Counted from the stretch's first letter, positions 31,855 to 43,225 are shown. The stretch: 64,000 bases of DNA from Rhinatrema bivittatum (GCF_901001135.1 NC_042624.1:7633532-7697531); one strand, 5' to 3'. The notes: generated by a model not told the origin, from the letters alone. Translations and numbers: made by a program.

Positions 31855-32700
31855 TTTTTCCAAGAAGTAGAATAATTCTACTGTATCCTAATGTCAAGAG
31901 GTAATCTATTCCATAATAAAGAGCCAACTGTTGAAAACGTTCTTCCCTGAAAGAAGTGTGTCCCATCTCTTTAATGGATGAGGCAGAAAGAAGTGCACCC
32001 TGACTTTTGTCATTGTAGCTAGTACCAGATGTATTCATTAAGATATTCTAGACCAGTGATTCCATAACCTGTCCTGGAGGACCCCCCAACCAGTCAGATT
32101 TTCAGGATATCCACAATGAATATGCAAGAGAGAAAATGTGTATGCTATGTGCATGTAGATATCCACAATGAATATGCAGGAGATACAATTTGCGTCTTAT
32201 GTGCATGTAGATTTATCTCATACATATTTACTGTGAATATCCTAAAAACCTGATTGGCTGAGGGTCCTTCAGGACAGGTTTCGGAGCCTTTGGGAGCCAC
32301 TGATCTAGACTATTACCTCTTAAGCTGTATAACATCAAAATAAATATCTTGCATTGATACCAAGCCTTCACTGGAAGCCAATGTAATGAGCATAAAATAA
32401 ATGAAATAGAGGCCCATCTTGAACAGCCTGACACTACTCATTTGCCACATTCCGGACTATTTTCAGCCTATATGTGAGTCTCACTGGGAGGCCCTTGCAT
32501 AGGCCATTACAATAGTCCAGATATGATGTGACCAAAGTATAAGTAACAGATTTTAAGTCCAAAATGGGTGTGATTGCCTGACCAACCTCAACTTCCTGAA
32601 AGTTGATTGGACTACTTAGGAGATATGATCCATATCAAGATAGGTGTCAAATTTCACCCCTGTATTCTATACTAAATTGGATGGGCTTAAAGCACATGAA
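31855..32700 (-). pseudogene. Old L2-type LINE 3' region, split by a hAT MITE
   Basis: The plus strand shows the reverse of known L2 C-terminal phrases: TATTCCATAATAAAGAGCCA (compare 'gttccataacatagggccag' at 6331) and CATTACAATAGTCCAGATATG (compare 'cattacaatagtcaattttc' at 6686). No open frame remains. Interrupted at 32054-32302. Confidence 0.55.
32054..32302. mobile_element. hAT-type palindromic MITE
   Basis: Begins CAGTGATTCC and ends GGAGCCACTG. The flanking 8-bp duplication is TTCTAGAC / ATCTAGAC (one mismatch). The interior is a long imperfect palindrome (TCAGGATATCCACAATGAATATGC versus GAATATCCTAAAAACCTGA) with a partial tandem duplication at 32106-32210. An 8-bp TSD and CAGTG termini are hAT hallmarks. 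249 bp, no coding. Confidence 0.8.
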
Positions 32701-33925
32701 GCCATCTACAATATATTTATTTAATCCAATTTATATTTCACCTGTCTGAAAATCTCAGTGGAATACAACTTCAGTCGCGGAATTTCCTCTTCTACTCATC
32801 GTCTTCACCAAGCTGTACATTCCAAACCATCGTGAAATACATGCGTGTACCATTTGATTTTTTTTCATTCAGAAAATATACAACAGATGTGGCAACACTG
32901 GAACCTCCTTTTCTACTACTCTATGTCCATCAGAGCTGATATTGCCTCATCATTACTTTCCCTTCCTTTACCAATTTCCTCATCTTTTCAGTTTAAAAGA
33001 GCATTACCCCATCTACTGGAAAGAAATCTCTTCTTTAGAACTATGTCCTTTTCAGTCTTTCCTTCTGGTCTACTAAACACAACTCTCTACCTTACTGCCA
33101 TTTTTAGAGACTCAGATTTTGGTGTTTCTAGACTCTAATAATTCCACAATTGTCATTTTTCTTCTAAAAAAAAAGTCTCTTTTCCTGTGAAAATATTTTC
33201 CGGTTTGCAATCTTTTATTTCTTGTCATTTACAGTTACATTTATTAAATATATGAATCGCCCAGCACAAATAAGGCCTGGGAGATGAACAATAGAACATA
33301 CATAGCAATAAGAACAATTATAACAAAACAAAAGTAAAACAAAGACAATTATAATAAAAATTAAAACCTAAAAGTCAGTCAACGTCTGTTGAGATATAAA
33401 ATAAGGCAGTAAGGAGCAGGTGTAATGATCTGTGCATAAGTGTACAAGCCCGCTTTCAAAACTCAGGTTGATGTCTGTGCATACAAAATACTCACAGAGA
33501 TTAGCACTATGTGCACTGTTATAAAATGACCACCATAGTGTATTTTCCTTCTTAAAAATATGAAAAAGAAAATTAAAGATCCATTTTAGGAAAAATTTGC
33601 CAGACATGACTACTTTTTACCAACCATTTTTCATAAATTATCAAACTATTCTGAGACAATTTATTCTACTGATAGCCATGTTTTCTTTTTAAAACTTACA
33701 ACCACGCGTAATCCACTCATGTGTTCAGAATGACTAAAGGAAAGTACTGAGCATATCCAAGGAAAGATTCATGCTCTGCTCAAAATGTACTTCCGCTCAC
33801 TGATGTAAAGCACACGTGTTTCTGAATCGGGAGCTGTGGACCTTGATCAGAAAACTGGGGAACTTGGTGAGAGTAAATACAGAACCGATACTCAGCAATA
33901 AAAGATAACCTCAGTCCTGGAACAT
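32701..33925. other. Intergenic, nothing firmly recognised
   Basis: Two possible LINE tips: about 32715 (TATTTATTTAATCC) and about 33237 (CATTTATTAAATATATGAATC). No convincing ORF. Confidence 0.35.
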
Positions 33926-34430
33926 AGAAACATGAGGGCAAAAAGGAGACCATTCAGCCTATCTAGTCTGTCCATCTGCCTCAAGTATTCAGCTTTGCAA
34001 TCCTATCACACCCTCAGAAATCCTTTTTGCTTATCCCATGCGTTCTTGTGATACCGTTTTTGTCTCCACCACCTCCATTGAGAGGGTGTTCTATGCATTC
34101 ACCACCCTCTCTGTAAAGAAATACTTCCTAAGATTACGCCTGAGTTTACTCCATTTCACCTTCATCCCATGAGCCTCCTTTCCATTGAATGAAGTATGTT
34201 CTTGTGCATAAAGGTATTTAAATGCCTCCATCATATTTCTCATATCCCGCCTTTCCTCTAGGGTATGCATGTCCATTAATTTGCTCTAGAACAAAGACCA
34301 ATGGCCTTTTTAGTAGCCTCCCTCTGCACCGACTCCAGCTGGTTTGTGCCCTTTTGCAGGTGCTGTCTCCAGGATTCTGCAAGATATTCCAGATAAGTTT
34401 TTATCTGCCTTCCACTATGGCCCATTCTGA
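33925..34430 (-). pseudogene. CR1-type LINE 3' end
   Basis: The plus strand shows the reverse of the CR1 tip (AACATAGAAACATGAGGGCA) and then CACCACCTCCATTGAGAGGG, TTCACCACCCTCTCTGTAAA. The minus strand reads LEERRDMRNMMEAFKYL and LRRNLRKYFFTERVVNA. Truncated and frame-broken. Confidence 0.7.
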
Positions 34431-35362
34431 CATGTGATGAGCCATGCCTTGTCTGGATAATACCTAGGCTGGAAGCTTGGAGTCAGGGGGAAATGTGCTG
34501 TCCAGAAAATTAAGCAAATAATACCTCAGCTGTTAAATAAGAAAAGCCATATGAGATTAGTACCATTTACAGCACTGGAAAATATTTACACAATGAAGTT
34601 TAATCATCTTGGGACACTGATAGCATGAAAAAAATACTGGATTTTCACTACAATGATTTCAGATTAGAATCAGAAATGCTCAGTGATAAAATAATGCTGT
34701 TTTGTACAGTCAACTAGATATTGTCCTACCTTTGCTAAAACCTGAATTTGCCAGTGTGAAGTCCGGGGTCTAAGAAAAACAATACAATGCAGTAATTAAG
34801 GATTGTGTCTGAGGTAAACTGGCAAAGAAAAGCATAATAAATATAGCAATATCTTGTGTGGTCTAGAATTACGCGTCATAGTGTCTACTTATGAGGCAAT
34901 ACCTCTCCATAGCAAGAGAAACCTATTTTCATTAGAAATAGCTAAACAGTTTCCAACCTCGTAGGGATGTACCAGCTAACAGTTTTGCAATGTTTCAGAG
35001 CGTGTTGTAGGCCAGCAACATTTGAGACTTCATGGGCCTCATCTTCAGATGTGAAAGCAAGGCAGGGTATCTGAAATTAAGATCTGTTTCTGACTAGAAA
35101 AGTTTAAGGCTTTTATTTAGGAAGTGGTAGATTAGTGAAAACAAAAAAAAAATGCTGCCATCTTCAAAAACCCTACTTAGATTTTAGATAAATGAAATTA
35201 AAAGTGATTTCACAGAAGTAAAACATTTAAAGGAAATTGAAACTAGCTTCTACAAGGAAGGAAATAAAGATGTTTGTGAAATGAAGAGAAGCCAAGTGTT
35301 TCCGTAATACTTTAGGGAACCTTTTTCAGATACACTGTATATTAGGTATAGGTAAAGCAATT
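34431..35362. other. Intergenic, nothing recognised
   Basis: No ORF, repeat or motif that I can support. Confidence 0.35.
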
Positions 35363-35582
35363 CTGGAGCCAGTTGTCAATTAGGACTGACAACTGGCTCC
35401 AGATTTTCACGACAGGTTGATTCAATCCTGGTTTTACCTCATTGCATGCTGGGATTTATTCTGATTTCCCTATTGCATTCCCTAAGAAAAGCAAGGGAGT
35501 AAAGAAAAGCATTCCCTAAGAAAAGCAAGGGAGTAAAAGCAGGACTGGATCAACCTGTCCTGAAAATCTGGAGCCATATGGC
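35363..35582. mobile_element. TIR MITE with attached hairpin
   Basis: 35363-35378 and 35387-35402 form a perfect 16-bp hairpin (CTGGAGCCAGTTGTCA). The second arm starts a roughly 44-bp terminal repeat (GGCTCCAGATTTTCA, GACAGGTTGAT) whose inverse lies at about 35539-35582. CATTGCATGCTGGGATT lies in the centre. A 'cattccctaagaaaagcaag' duplication occurs at about 35473-35537. Confidence 0.55.
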
Positions 35583-35590
35583 AGCCTTAG

Positions 35591-36160
35591 AGGCAGATTT
35601 TCAAAGGGTTATGTGCATAATTTATGTGCATAACCCCGAAAACCTGCTCCTGGTCGCGCCGAGCCTATTTTGCATAGGCTCGGCGATGCGCGCAAGCCCC
35701 GGGATGCACGTATGTCTTGGGGCTTTGAAAAAGGGGCGGGAAGGGGTGGGGGCATGGGCGGAGCGCCATCCGGGAACAGTCCAGGGGCGGGACCGAGGCC
35801 TCCGGAACAACGGCTGTGCCGGGAGATGGTGCGCCGGCAGCCAGCCGGTGTGCACAAGTTATGCCTGCCAGAGGCAGGCATAAATAATGAAATAAATGTA
35901 GGGGGGAGATTTAAGTAGGGCTGGGGAGTGGGTTAGATAGGGGAAGGGAGGGAAGGGGGGGGGGGGGGAGCAGAGGGAATAAGGAAAGCCATCGGGGCTC
36001 CCTTAAGGGCTCCGCGCGCACAAGGTGCACAAGTGTGCACCCCCCTTGCACATGCCGACCCCAGATTTTATGACATGCGCACGGCTGCACGCGCATGTCA
36101 TAAAATTGGGTGTACATTTTTTCATGCCAGGTAGTGCACACAAATGTACTCCACACGCTT
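35591..36160. mobile_element. GC-rich element, family B
   Basis: Starts AGGCAGATTTTCAAAGG, contains GCATAATTTATGTGC, GGGGGAGATTTAAG and a G run (35956-35968), and ends in TTTTATGACATGCGC-type inverted repeats. Abuts a family-A copy. Non-coding. Confidence 0.5.
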
Positions 36161-36162
36161 AC

Positions 36163-36611
36163 GGGCGGATTTTCAAAGCCCTGCTCGCGTAAATCCGCCC
36201 GGATTACGCGAGCAGGGCCTTGCGCGCCTATTTTCCATAGGCCGCCGGCACGCGCAGAACCCCGGGATGCGCGTAGGTCCCGGGGTTTTCGGAAGGGGGC
36301 GTGTCGGGGGAGGGGCCAAATGACGCAGCGTTTTGGGGGCGGGGTGCGGCATTTCGGGGGCGGGGCCCGGGGGCGTGGTTTTGGGCCGGGGCGTTCCGGG
36401 GGCGTGGCCGCACCCTCTGGAACCGCCCCCGGGTCCGGTCTCGGCGTGCCAGCAGCCCGCTGGCGCGCGTGGATTTACGTCTCCCTCCGGGAGTCGTAAA
36501 TCCATGGATTAAGGTAGGGGGGGTGGGTTAGGTAGAGAAAGGCAGTTGAAGGTGAGGGGAGGGTGAAAGAGCGTTCCCTCCGAGGCCGCTCCGATTTCGG
36601 AGCGGCCTCGG
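36163..36611. mobile_element. GC-rich TIR transposon, family A, 3'-truncated in its hairpin
   Basis: Starts GGGCGGATTTTCAAAGCCC. Carries CTCGCGTAAATCCG inverted pair and GGGATTTACG-type blocks. It ends abruptly inside the long hairpin, in the second arm after GCGGCCTCGG at 36611, after which non-repeat sequence begins. About 200 bp of the usual right end is missing. Confidence 0.65.
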
Positions 36612-37244
36612 CCATCTACCAAACAGTTTTAAAGGTCACACAATATTAATTGTCTTGTCTTGGAACTCATTACAAACTCAAGTTTTATCATTCAAACTTA
36701 GCAAAGGTATTGGGGTATTTTGTGGCAGCACTATACGTACCAAAAGCAAAATGTCCTCCAAGAAGATTTATCATGTCACAATAATATTCATAATACTATT
36801 GTTATGCTTCCCGGTCGCATTGGCAGTGCGGCTGGGCCTGCTCACCTCGCGCTTCCATAGACCAGCTCCGGGCATCCCTCCCTTGTGTCCGCAGCCAGTT
36901 CACGGTGTTCTCGGGCTCCCTGCTCACCATCTTCCACACAGGCCTCATGGCGGAGCTACCGTCGGGGCTCCATGTCCTCGGCCAAGTTCGGAAGCCCGTG
37001 GGGGTGCCTCCCGATGACATCACTTAGACTCACTACTTAAGGTGAGGCACTGTCCCCATGACCTCGCCTTGGCAATCGGGTCAACACCGTTGGTGTACTA
37101 GTTTGCTTTTGAGTTCCAGTGTCTCCTGTTCCAGCATCTCCGTGTTCCTGCGTCCTCCATCCCAGTGGCTCCGTGTGTTCCTGTATCCTTCTCAGGTAGT
37201 ACCTTTCTGGACTGACCTTTGGTACTGACCTCTCCCTGCCTGAT

Positions 37245-37495
37245 CATTCTCTGCTTGCCACCCAGAACCGATCACTGCCTGCCTGATCATTCTCTTACCT
37301 GCCGCCTGGATCCAACCACTGCCTGCCTGACCACTCTCTTGCCTGCCGCCTGGAACAGACCACTGCCTGCCTGACCACTCTCTTGCCTGCCGCCTGGAAC
37401 AGACCACTGCCTGCCTGACCACTCTCTTGCCTGCCGCCTGGAACAGACTACTGCCTGCCTGACCACTCTATTGCCTGCCGCCTGGAACCGACCTC
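37245..37495 (+). repeat. 44-bp tandem repeat inside the LTR
   Basis: GGAACAGACCACTGCCTGCC followed by TGACCACTCTCTTGCCTGCC recurs at a 44-bp period (GGAAC at 37352, 37396 and 37440), about 5 to 6 units. Only about two divergent units are present in the solo LTR at 3400. Confidence 0.85.
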
Positions 37496-38039
37496 TGCTT
37501 GCCTCGACTAGACCTGGACTGATTCTGGTATTAACTCCTGCTTTGGCTGACCTCTCCTGGACTGATACTCTGGCTCTGACTCTTGTGCTTCACTCAGACA
37601 CTCTCTTCTGGCCTACTGTGACCATTGGACGAACGTGCTTGGAAACCAACCATGGCTTCCACTTGGCTAGACCCACAGGCACTGCCTGTCTCACCCGGAG
37701 AAGCTTCCTGAACTGTTGCCTCCCTGAGGTCTCCGGAGCTTTCAGTTCGGGTCTAGCCCATCCACTCTGCATCAGCCGTGCACTCTTACTCGTGGTGGGC
37801 ACACCCCTCCACTACCTCTCAGGAAACCACCAGAGGCCCACCTAAGTCCTGGTTATCTGGGTACCCAAGAGCTCAACCTGCGGAAACCCCAGACTGTTAT
37901 TGGTGAAGCTCCAGTTAGCCTCTGTCTCCTTGTGTGCTCCGCTTCCTGGTGGCAGGCGCCCTCTGGGTCCGACCAGAGGGCCGTACCAATCCTGCACCAG
38001 GCCAAGGGTCCACCTCCAGCGCAACAGGTTGCCAAGGCC

Positions 38040-38459
38040 ATGGACTCAGTGGAGTCTCCTGCCTTGCAGGCCATTCCTGGTCTGGCTAATCATGTCCGAG
38101 AGCAACAACGGATCCTGGAAGTGTTGGCTTCTTCTATGGATGAGATACGTTCACAACTGGAAGAATCTGTCATGGCCAACTCAAGGGGTCTTGCTCACAC
38201 CTTGCCCTCACAGGCACCGTTGGCCCTCCCAGCTCCACCCCATTTTAATGGGGATCCACATCTTTGTCGAGGCTTCATAAATCAATGTTATATGCAGTTT
38301 TCACTGCAATCCTCGCTGTTTCCTGATGAGCCACTAAGATCACATTCATCCTTTCACGTCTTGAGGGAAGGCCTGGCATGGGCTTCCCCACTTTGGGAGC
38401 ATTCCAACGCCATCCTTCCCAGCTTCCTCACTTTATCTCCGTCTTCGATATACCTTTGA
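38040..38459 (+). pseudogene. Gypsy gag, N-terminal part
   Basis: ATG at 38040 follows the LTR. The frame reads MDSVESPALQAIPGL, a coiled-coil-prone REQQRILEVLASSMDEIRSQ, and FNGDPHLCRGFINQCYMQF with FPDEPLRSH, typical of vertebrate gypsy gag, then GLAWASPLWEHSNAILPSF. The expected SVF...EDPG continuation is in another frame from about 38440. The LKDELA..EIPGSL-type segment is readable near 38625-38690. Gag packages the element RNA; this copy is dead. Confidence 0.75.
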
Positions 38460-38879
38460 GGACCCAGGCTGACAAGCGTCGCTGGCCACCACCACCTACT
38501 CCACCTCCGTCAAGGCTCGCATCTGCTTGTCAAATATACAATGGAATTCAGAACACTAGGCTACTGAGCTAGGTTGCAGGAAGACTGATTAAGGGCACTC
38601 TACCTCGATGGACTGTCTCCGGCCCTTAAGGATGAACTGGCCACCCACGAGATCCCCGGATCTCTGAAAGAACTGATCTCTCTGGTCAGTAGAATTGACT
38701 ATCATCTCTGACAAACGACATCAGGAGGTGAGGGTCCTCCGAGCTCCTGCTCCACGACCATCATGTGCAGCGAGTCCTCCATTGAAGGTCCTACTGGCTC
38801 CTCAGCCACTCAAGGAGACCATGCAAATCAATCATGGTCGCTTGACCCCAGAGGAATGTCTCTGACGCAGAAAGGCAGG

Positions 38880-38935
38880 TCTCTACTTGTATTGCGGCGG
38901 TTATGGACACCTTCTTCAAACTTGTCCTGTGCGTC
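38880..38935 (+). pseudogene. Gypsy zinc knuckle, first Cys lost
   Basis: Reads LYCGGYGHLLQTCPVRPGN. The CCHC spacing is recognisable (C-x4-H-x4-C), but the residue where the first Cys should stand is Leu. Confidence 0.65.
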
Positions 38936-39004
38936 CGGGAAACTCCAAAGCCTGAATCCTGCGGGGTCCAGAGCTTGGGTGCTACTGTTTCTGGCCCTCA
39001 ACTA

Positions 39005-39249
39005 TTGCTCCCTATCTCCCTCCTAGGGGAAACATGTTCTTTTGCTACCACTACCCTCATGGACACAGGGCGAGTAGAAATTTTATTATGGAGCATATCG
39101 TCAAGCTTCTTGAGATACAGACCCAACAACTAGAAGTACCACTCTGTATCGCCTCGATTCAGGGATATCATCTTCCTGGTCGTATCACTCACCATACCAC
39201 GACCATTTGCCTCACTGTTGGAAGCCTCCTTGAGGAAATCTTATCCTGA
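39005..39249 (+). pseudogene. Gypsy aspartic protease relic
   Basis: LMDTG (39055-39069) is the catalytic D-T/S-G motif. A frameshift just after it moves the continuation, ASRNFIMEHIVKLLEIQ, into the frame of the 39034-39249 ORF, ending TTTICLTVGSL. The two halves are interpretable only across the frameshift. Confidence 0.65.
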
Positions 39250-39483
39250 ATGGTCCACACACCCCGTGGTCCTTGGATTCCCTGGCTCCAGTTACATGCA
39301 CCCCACTTTGATTGGCAATCCCTGCAAGTAACTCAGTGGGGACCTCAATGTCAAAACCACTGTTTATGGCAAGTGTCTCCAACCGTGATCATTCTAAACA
39401 ATACAACCCTTCCAAGGTTACCTGCCACGTACTCGGAATTCAAGGATGTGTTCTCCAAAATAAATGCTGACATTCTACCTCCA

Positions 39484-39663
39484 CTCTGAGAATTGAATTG
39501 CCCCATAGAACTATTACCGGAACCATGCCTCCCAAGGGCAGAACGCATCCCCTTTCACTTCCTGAAACACAAGCCATTGGTGTACATCAAGGAGAATTTG
39601 GATAAAGGATTCATCAGACCCTCTAATTCCCCAGCAGGAGCCGGGTTCTTCTTTTTAAAGAAA
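39484..39663 (+). pseudogene. Gypsy reverse transcriptase N-terminus
   Basis: Reads CPIELLPEPCLPRAERIPF, KENLDKGFIRPSNSPAGAGF, FFLKKK, the region just before the catalytic palm in gypsy pol. A hairpin repeat follows directly, so the palm, RNase H and integrase are all missing. Confidence 0.75.
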
Positions 39664-39668
39664 AAGGT

Positions 39669-39747
39669 CTATCGAAGGAACCAAACAGGTTCCTTCGATA
39701 GTTCCTTCGATAGTCTATCGAAGGAACCAAACAGGTTCCTTCGATAG
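39669..39747. repeat. Twin identical 33-bp hairpins
   Basis: CTATCGAAGGAACC, AAACA, GGTTCCTTCGATAG (14-bp perfect stem) occurs at 39669-39701 and identically at 39715-39747, separated by a further TTCCTTCGATAG copy. Single arms with base changes continue to 39792. Confidence 0.9.
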
Positions 39748-39792
39748 ACTATCCAGGACAGGTTCCTTTGATAGGCTATTGAAGGAATCTCC

Positions 39793-39982
39793 AGGACAGG
39801 TTCCCAAACCTGTCCTGGAGGCCCTCAGCCATTCAGGTTTCCAGGATATACAATGAATATGCATGAGATAAATTTGCATGCACTGCCTCTGTAGAATCAA
39901 ATTTTATCTCATTCATATTTATTGTGGATATCCTAAAAACCTGATTGGCTTGGGGAGTCCCCTAGGACAGTTGTGGGAACCT
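39793..39982. mobile_element. hAT-type palindromic MITE, second copy
   Basis: Same series as 32054: CCAAACCTGTCCTGGAGG, TTTCCAGGATATACAATGAA, ATGCATGAGATAAATTTGC, then the inverse to GTGGGAACC. The CAGTG ends are worn and no TSD is clear. Confidence 0.6.
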
Positions 39983-39990
39983 CTTACTTA

Positions 39991-40855
39991 GAGGTCCATA
40001 TTCAGCATCACTTAGCCGAATATATTTCGACTTCTCCAGCTAAGTGGCAATGACTGAATATCTGCCCTAGATCAATAGCTGACACTTAGCCAGATAACTA
40101 CTTATCCAGCTAAATAGTTAGCCAGTGGCGTAGCTAGACAATTTGGCGCCCGGGACAAGAGACTTCTTCGGCGCCCCCTCCCTCCATCAATGCTCAAGCT
40201 GCTGTCTCCTTTCTCGATTACCGGCTGCTTCAATTGCTCGGGGGCCGATGCTGCAGCCGCCGCCGCTGCTACTTTATCACGCGGCACGGCTCTTTCTCCT
40301 TCCCGCGCACCGCGTATCACTTCCTGTTCCGGGTCACGGGGGGGGGGGGGTGGCACGGGAAGAATAAAAGGCCAGCCGCAGGTGCCACTGCTTCTTTTAG
40401 CACTGCTGCCATTCCCACTGGACTTGAACGTGCTGATAGCCCGGAGGCAACGGCAGCAGGGAAGGAAGAGCAGCGGGAGAGACCGGGAGCACGCGACACA
40501 CCAGCCGGTGCTTGGCGACACACTAGTGTGTCGAGACTCACCGGTTGAGAATCGCTGTCCTAGAGCGTATCCCTCACGCGTTTTGGCGCCCCATTAGACC
40601 CAGCGCCCGGGGCGACCGCCCACCCCTCACTACGCCACTGTAGTTAGCCAGCTAAGTGGTGAGTGAGACAGAGGTATAACTGGGAGGTGTTGAGTTAGGT
40701 AAATAAGTTTTCTGGCTAACAACAATATTCAGAGTTAGCCAGATAACTCATCTAGCTAACTCTGGTTGCGCTGGAGATCTGTCCTAAAGTTAGCCAGATA
40801 AACTGGCCGCTGCACCACTGAATATTCTGGCTAAATATGGCTGAATATGGACCTC
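39991..40855. mobile_element. Harbinger-like MITE carrying a nested hAT element
   Basis: Ends GAGGTCCATATTCAGC and GCTGAATATGGACCTC are perfect inverted repeats, flanked by TTA on both sides (39988-39990, 40856-40858). Internal AGCCAGATAAC / CTTATCCAGC blocks match 28338 and 54157. The 3-bp TTA duplication fits PIF/Harbinger. Excluding the nested hAT, the MITE is about 340 bp. Confidence 0.8.
40123..40640. mobile_element. hAT-type element nested in the Harbinger-like MITE
   Basis: Ends CAGTGGCGTAG and CTACGCCACTG, flanked by a perfect 8-bp duplication TAGTTAGC (40115-40122, 40641-40648). The GC-rich interior has a G run at 40338-40350 and the palindrome CGACACACTAGTGTGTCG at about 40516-40533, followed by ACCGGTTGAGAATCGCTG, which resembles the end of yet another hAT MITE. 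ORFs here (up to 139 residues) lack any domain I recognise. Confidence 0.85.
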
Positions 40856-40858
40856 TTA

Positions 40859-41400
40859 GTAACATAATAGATGACAACAGAAAACAAAAATTGTCCTACC
40901 CAGTTTGCCCAGATAATCCTGTCTACACTGTAAGGATATATTCCCATATGCCAACTGTAGGATAAAGATATCGCTCCTTATTTGGATAAGTTTTGTTTTT
41001 TTTCCCCTCTTTGATTCTTTATCATTCTGGGAAGATGATTGCATACTTAATCCAAAACTAGCACCCCTTGTGTCTTACTACCCAACTTTAAATTGGACAA
41101 ATTATATCAAGAGAACAAGAATGTTGACATAAATCATTCCATTCCATGTTGAAAAACAGAAGGTAAAATATGCTAATCAAGATCTTCACTGGAACACACA
41201 TTTCTGGGAATTTTGTTGAAAGTTTGTCTTATTATACAAAGTTTAATATGAGTGTTCTGCTTTAATAAAATTGGTATATTCAGAAGATATTTTAGGCACA
41301 TTTTAACACAACAGTATGTTCTGGATCAGACTCAAAGTGAATTGGGATTCATGTTATATTAAATGAGAAGTGAATTCTTCCATGTCAAACAGTTAAATTT
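40859..41400. other. Intergenic, nothing recognised
   Basis: AT-rich, no supported ORF or repeat. Confidence 0.35.
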
Positions 41401-41708
41401 CTAACTGTGAGGAAGTGTCCCTGAAAACCCTCATTAAACAGCACTGGACCAGGCATCTGGTCTGGTCCACCTTACAAGTTAGGCATTTAGGTAACTCTGT
41501 AGAACAGGTAGGCCCTGTGTCTCCATGAGAAGAAGGCTCCTGACACATCTCTGTCCTGAAAGCAAATGCTGAATGTGAATGTGGCTGAAAGTAAGTTATT
41601 TATATTGAACCATTCAATTGTGAAGAGTACAGTTTTGTGTAAGAAGACCAGAGTCCAGAATGTCTCTATCCTCTGGGAAGTTACAGACCACTTGGGCTAT
41701 GTCACAGT

Positions 41709-41729
41709 TGGTGTCAATTTATGGATTTC
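41709..41729 (+). promoter_or_regulatory. Primer-binding site, tRNA-Leu type
   Basis: TGGTGTCA followed, after a decayed stretch, by GGATTTC. This complements the CCA-tailed 3' end of vertebrate tRNA-Leu (…TGACACCA). Confidence 0.6.
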
Positions 41730-43225
41730 TGCACTATGCAACTGCATAGAGGAAGAGAGACTAGAAAAGAGAATAAAAGTTTGTTGTGTGATTCTTGCCC
41801 AAAGAAGAAGTTTGGATGCAGAAGCAGTGCTGCTAAGTGTGTGCATAGTGCAGTGAAAAGATGTAAAAGGTATGGCTCGGGGAGAGCACAGAAGCCAAAC
41901 AGGTGGGAAAAGCTTTTCATTTGAATACAGAGAATTCTGGCCTGGGGCCTGAATGAAAACAGCAGGTTTAAAACAATGATTGCAGGTAAGGGGCATCCCC
42001 ACCTGGTGAGAAAGGGTTGTACAGTGAATTAATGCTGAACAAGCAGGGTTTTTTTTGTTTGTTTGTTTCCTTTCCTCCTTCTCACAAAAGAAAGGAAGAG
42101 TTTGAACAGGACATGGCCCTTTAGAAGCAAGCCAGCCTGCTTTGCACTGGAGCACAGTAAGCCAAAATGCAAACTTCGCTTCAAATCCTCTGAGATGGAC
42201 AGGGGCAACTGCAAGAGTATGCCACAAGAAAGCAGATTGCCTGGGTGTGTGCCTTGAAAGAATGGGAAGGAACCTGCCAGAAGTGAGACCAGGGAAGGTC
42301 TCAGTGCACCTGGAAGCAGGGGAAGCACAGCAATCACCTGACTGGTGCTCTATGCGCCACAGAGAGGTACAAGAGGAAGACGATAACAGCAATGGTGCTG
42401 GGGCTAGGGAGAGGCCTGTGGACCGTACTACATAAACATCTGGTGAAGAGCCAGTGGAGCCCATGAACACACTGCTGCAACATGTGATAGAGCAACAAGC
42501 ACATCTGCAATAAAAAAAAAACCACCAGTATGGAAGCCAAGTTAAGGAACCTGCACTGACTGTGACCGATATGCAAAGAAGCTTAGGGTGGAGCCTTGCA
42601 GACTGACCCGAGGAAGGCAGCAAAGAGTAGCCAGATGGAGGCATTGCAACAAAAAAAAAGGCCAGAGGGAGGCGCTGCAAATGGAGGTGGCTCAGAGGCA
42701 CCAGAAGATGCCATGTGATAAAAATGGAAATGGTGCGTAGCCTGTAACAGTGAAAGATGAAGAAATACAGGTCATGGAGCAAGTGGAAGAGAATCCACAA
42801 CTGGAGAATCCTGAGGAAGGGCTGAGATTTTCCATGGGACCACAGCAATTCCCCAAAGAGTATAAATGAGTCCTCTTGAAAGGCGTCCCAGAAATAATCT
42901 GCCTCGAGGAGAACTGGAATCCGGAGCTTTTGTTGGGCTCATGGTAAAATAAAAGGTGGGGACACTGTGCAAAGCACACAGCGGGTAATGGTGAAAGCTG
43001 GGGCACTTTTAGTGGTATCCCTCATGGAAAAGATCCTGTGTCCCTTACATGGAGTTTACTGGGCAAGGGGTGCAGAGAATTCCCTAAAAAAACATATAAA
43101 GCTGAAGGTATTGTCAGATGCTGAAGGGCTTGTTTGGGATTAGTCCAACAATGAGAGAGACAAGTCACCTCCCTGGGGGGTATCCATGTTGGATAAATAC
43201 ACTCAACCTGACAGGTCTGAGCTGA

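Larger units (their letters stand above)
36800..39663 (+). mobile_element. Ty3/gypsy LTR retrotransposon, 5' part
   Basis: 5' LTR 36800-38026 (TGTTATGC...GCGCAACA), then gag, zinc knuckle, protease and the beginning of RT, all frame-broken. The body ends at 39663, within RT, where a hairpin repeat and a hAT MITE take over; no 3' LTR is present. An ACTTAAGG box near 37034 matches that of the solo LTR at 3400. A tRNA primer site just after the LTR is not obvious (GGTTGCCAAGGCC), and the gag ATG is only 13 bp from the LTR end, so the leader may be shortened. Confidence 0.8.

Noticed and set aside
41697..42848. 383-residue minus-strand ORF
   Set aside because: It lies antisense to the interior of an LTR retroelement, is rich in Ser/Leu/Cys/Phe without any domain, and starts and ends without signals. 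Open by composition.
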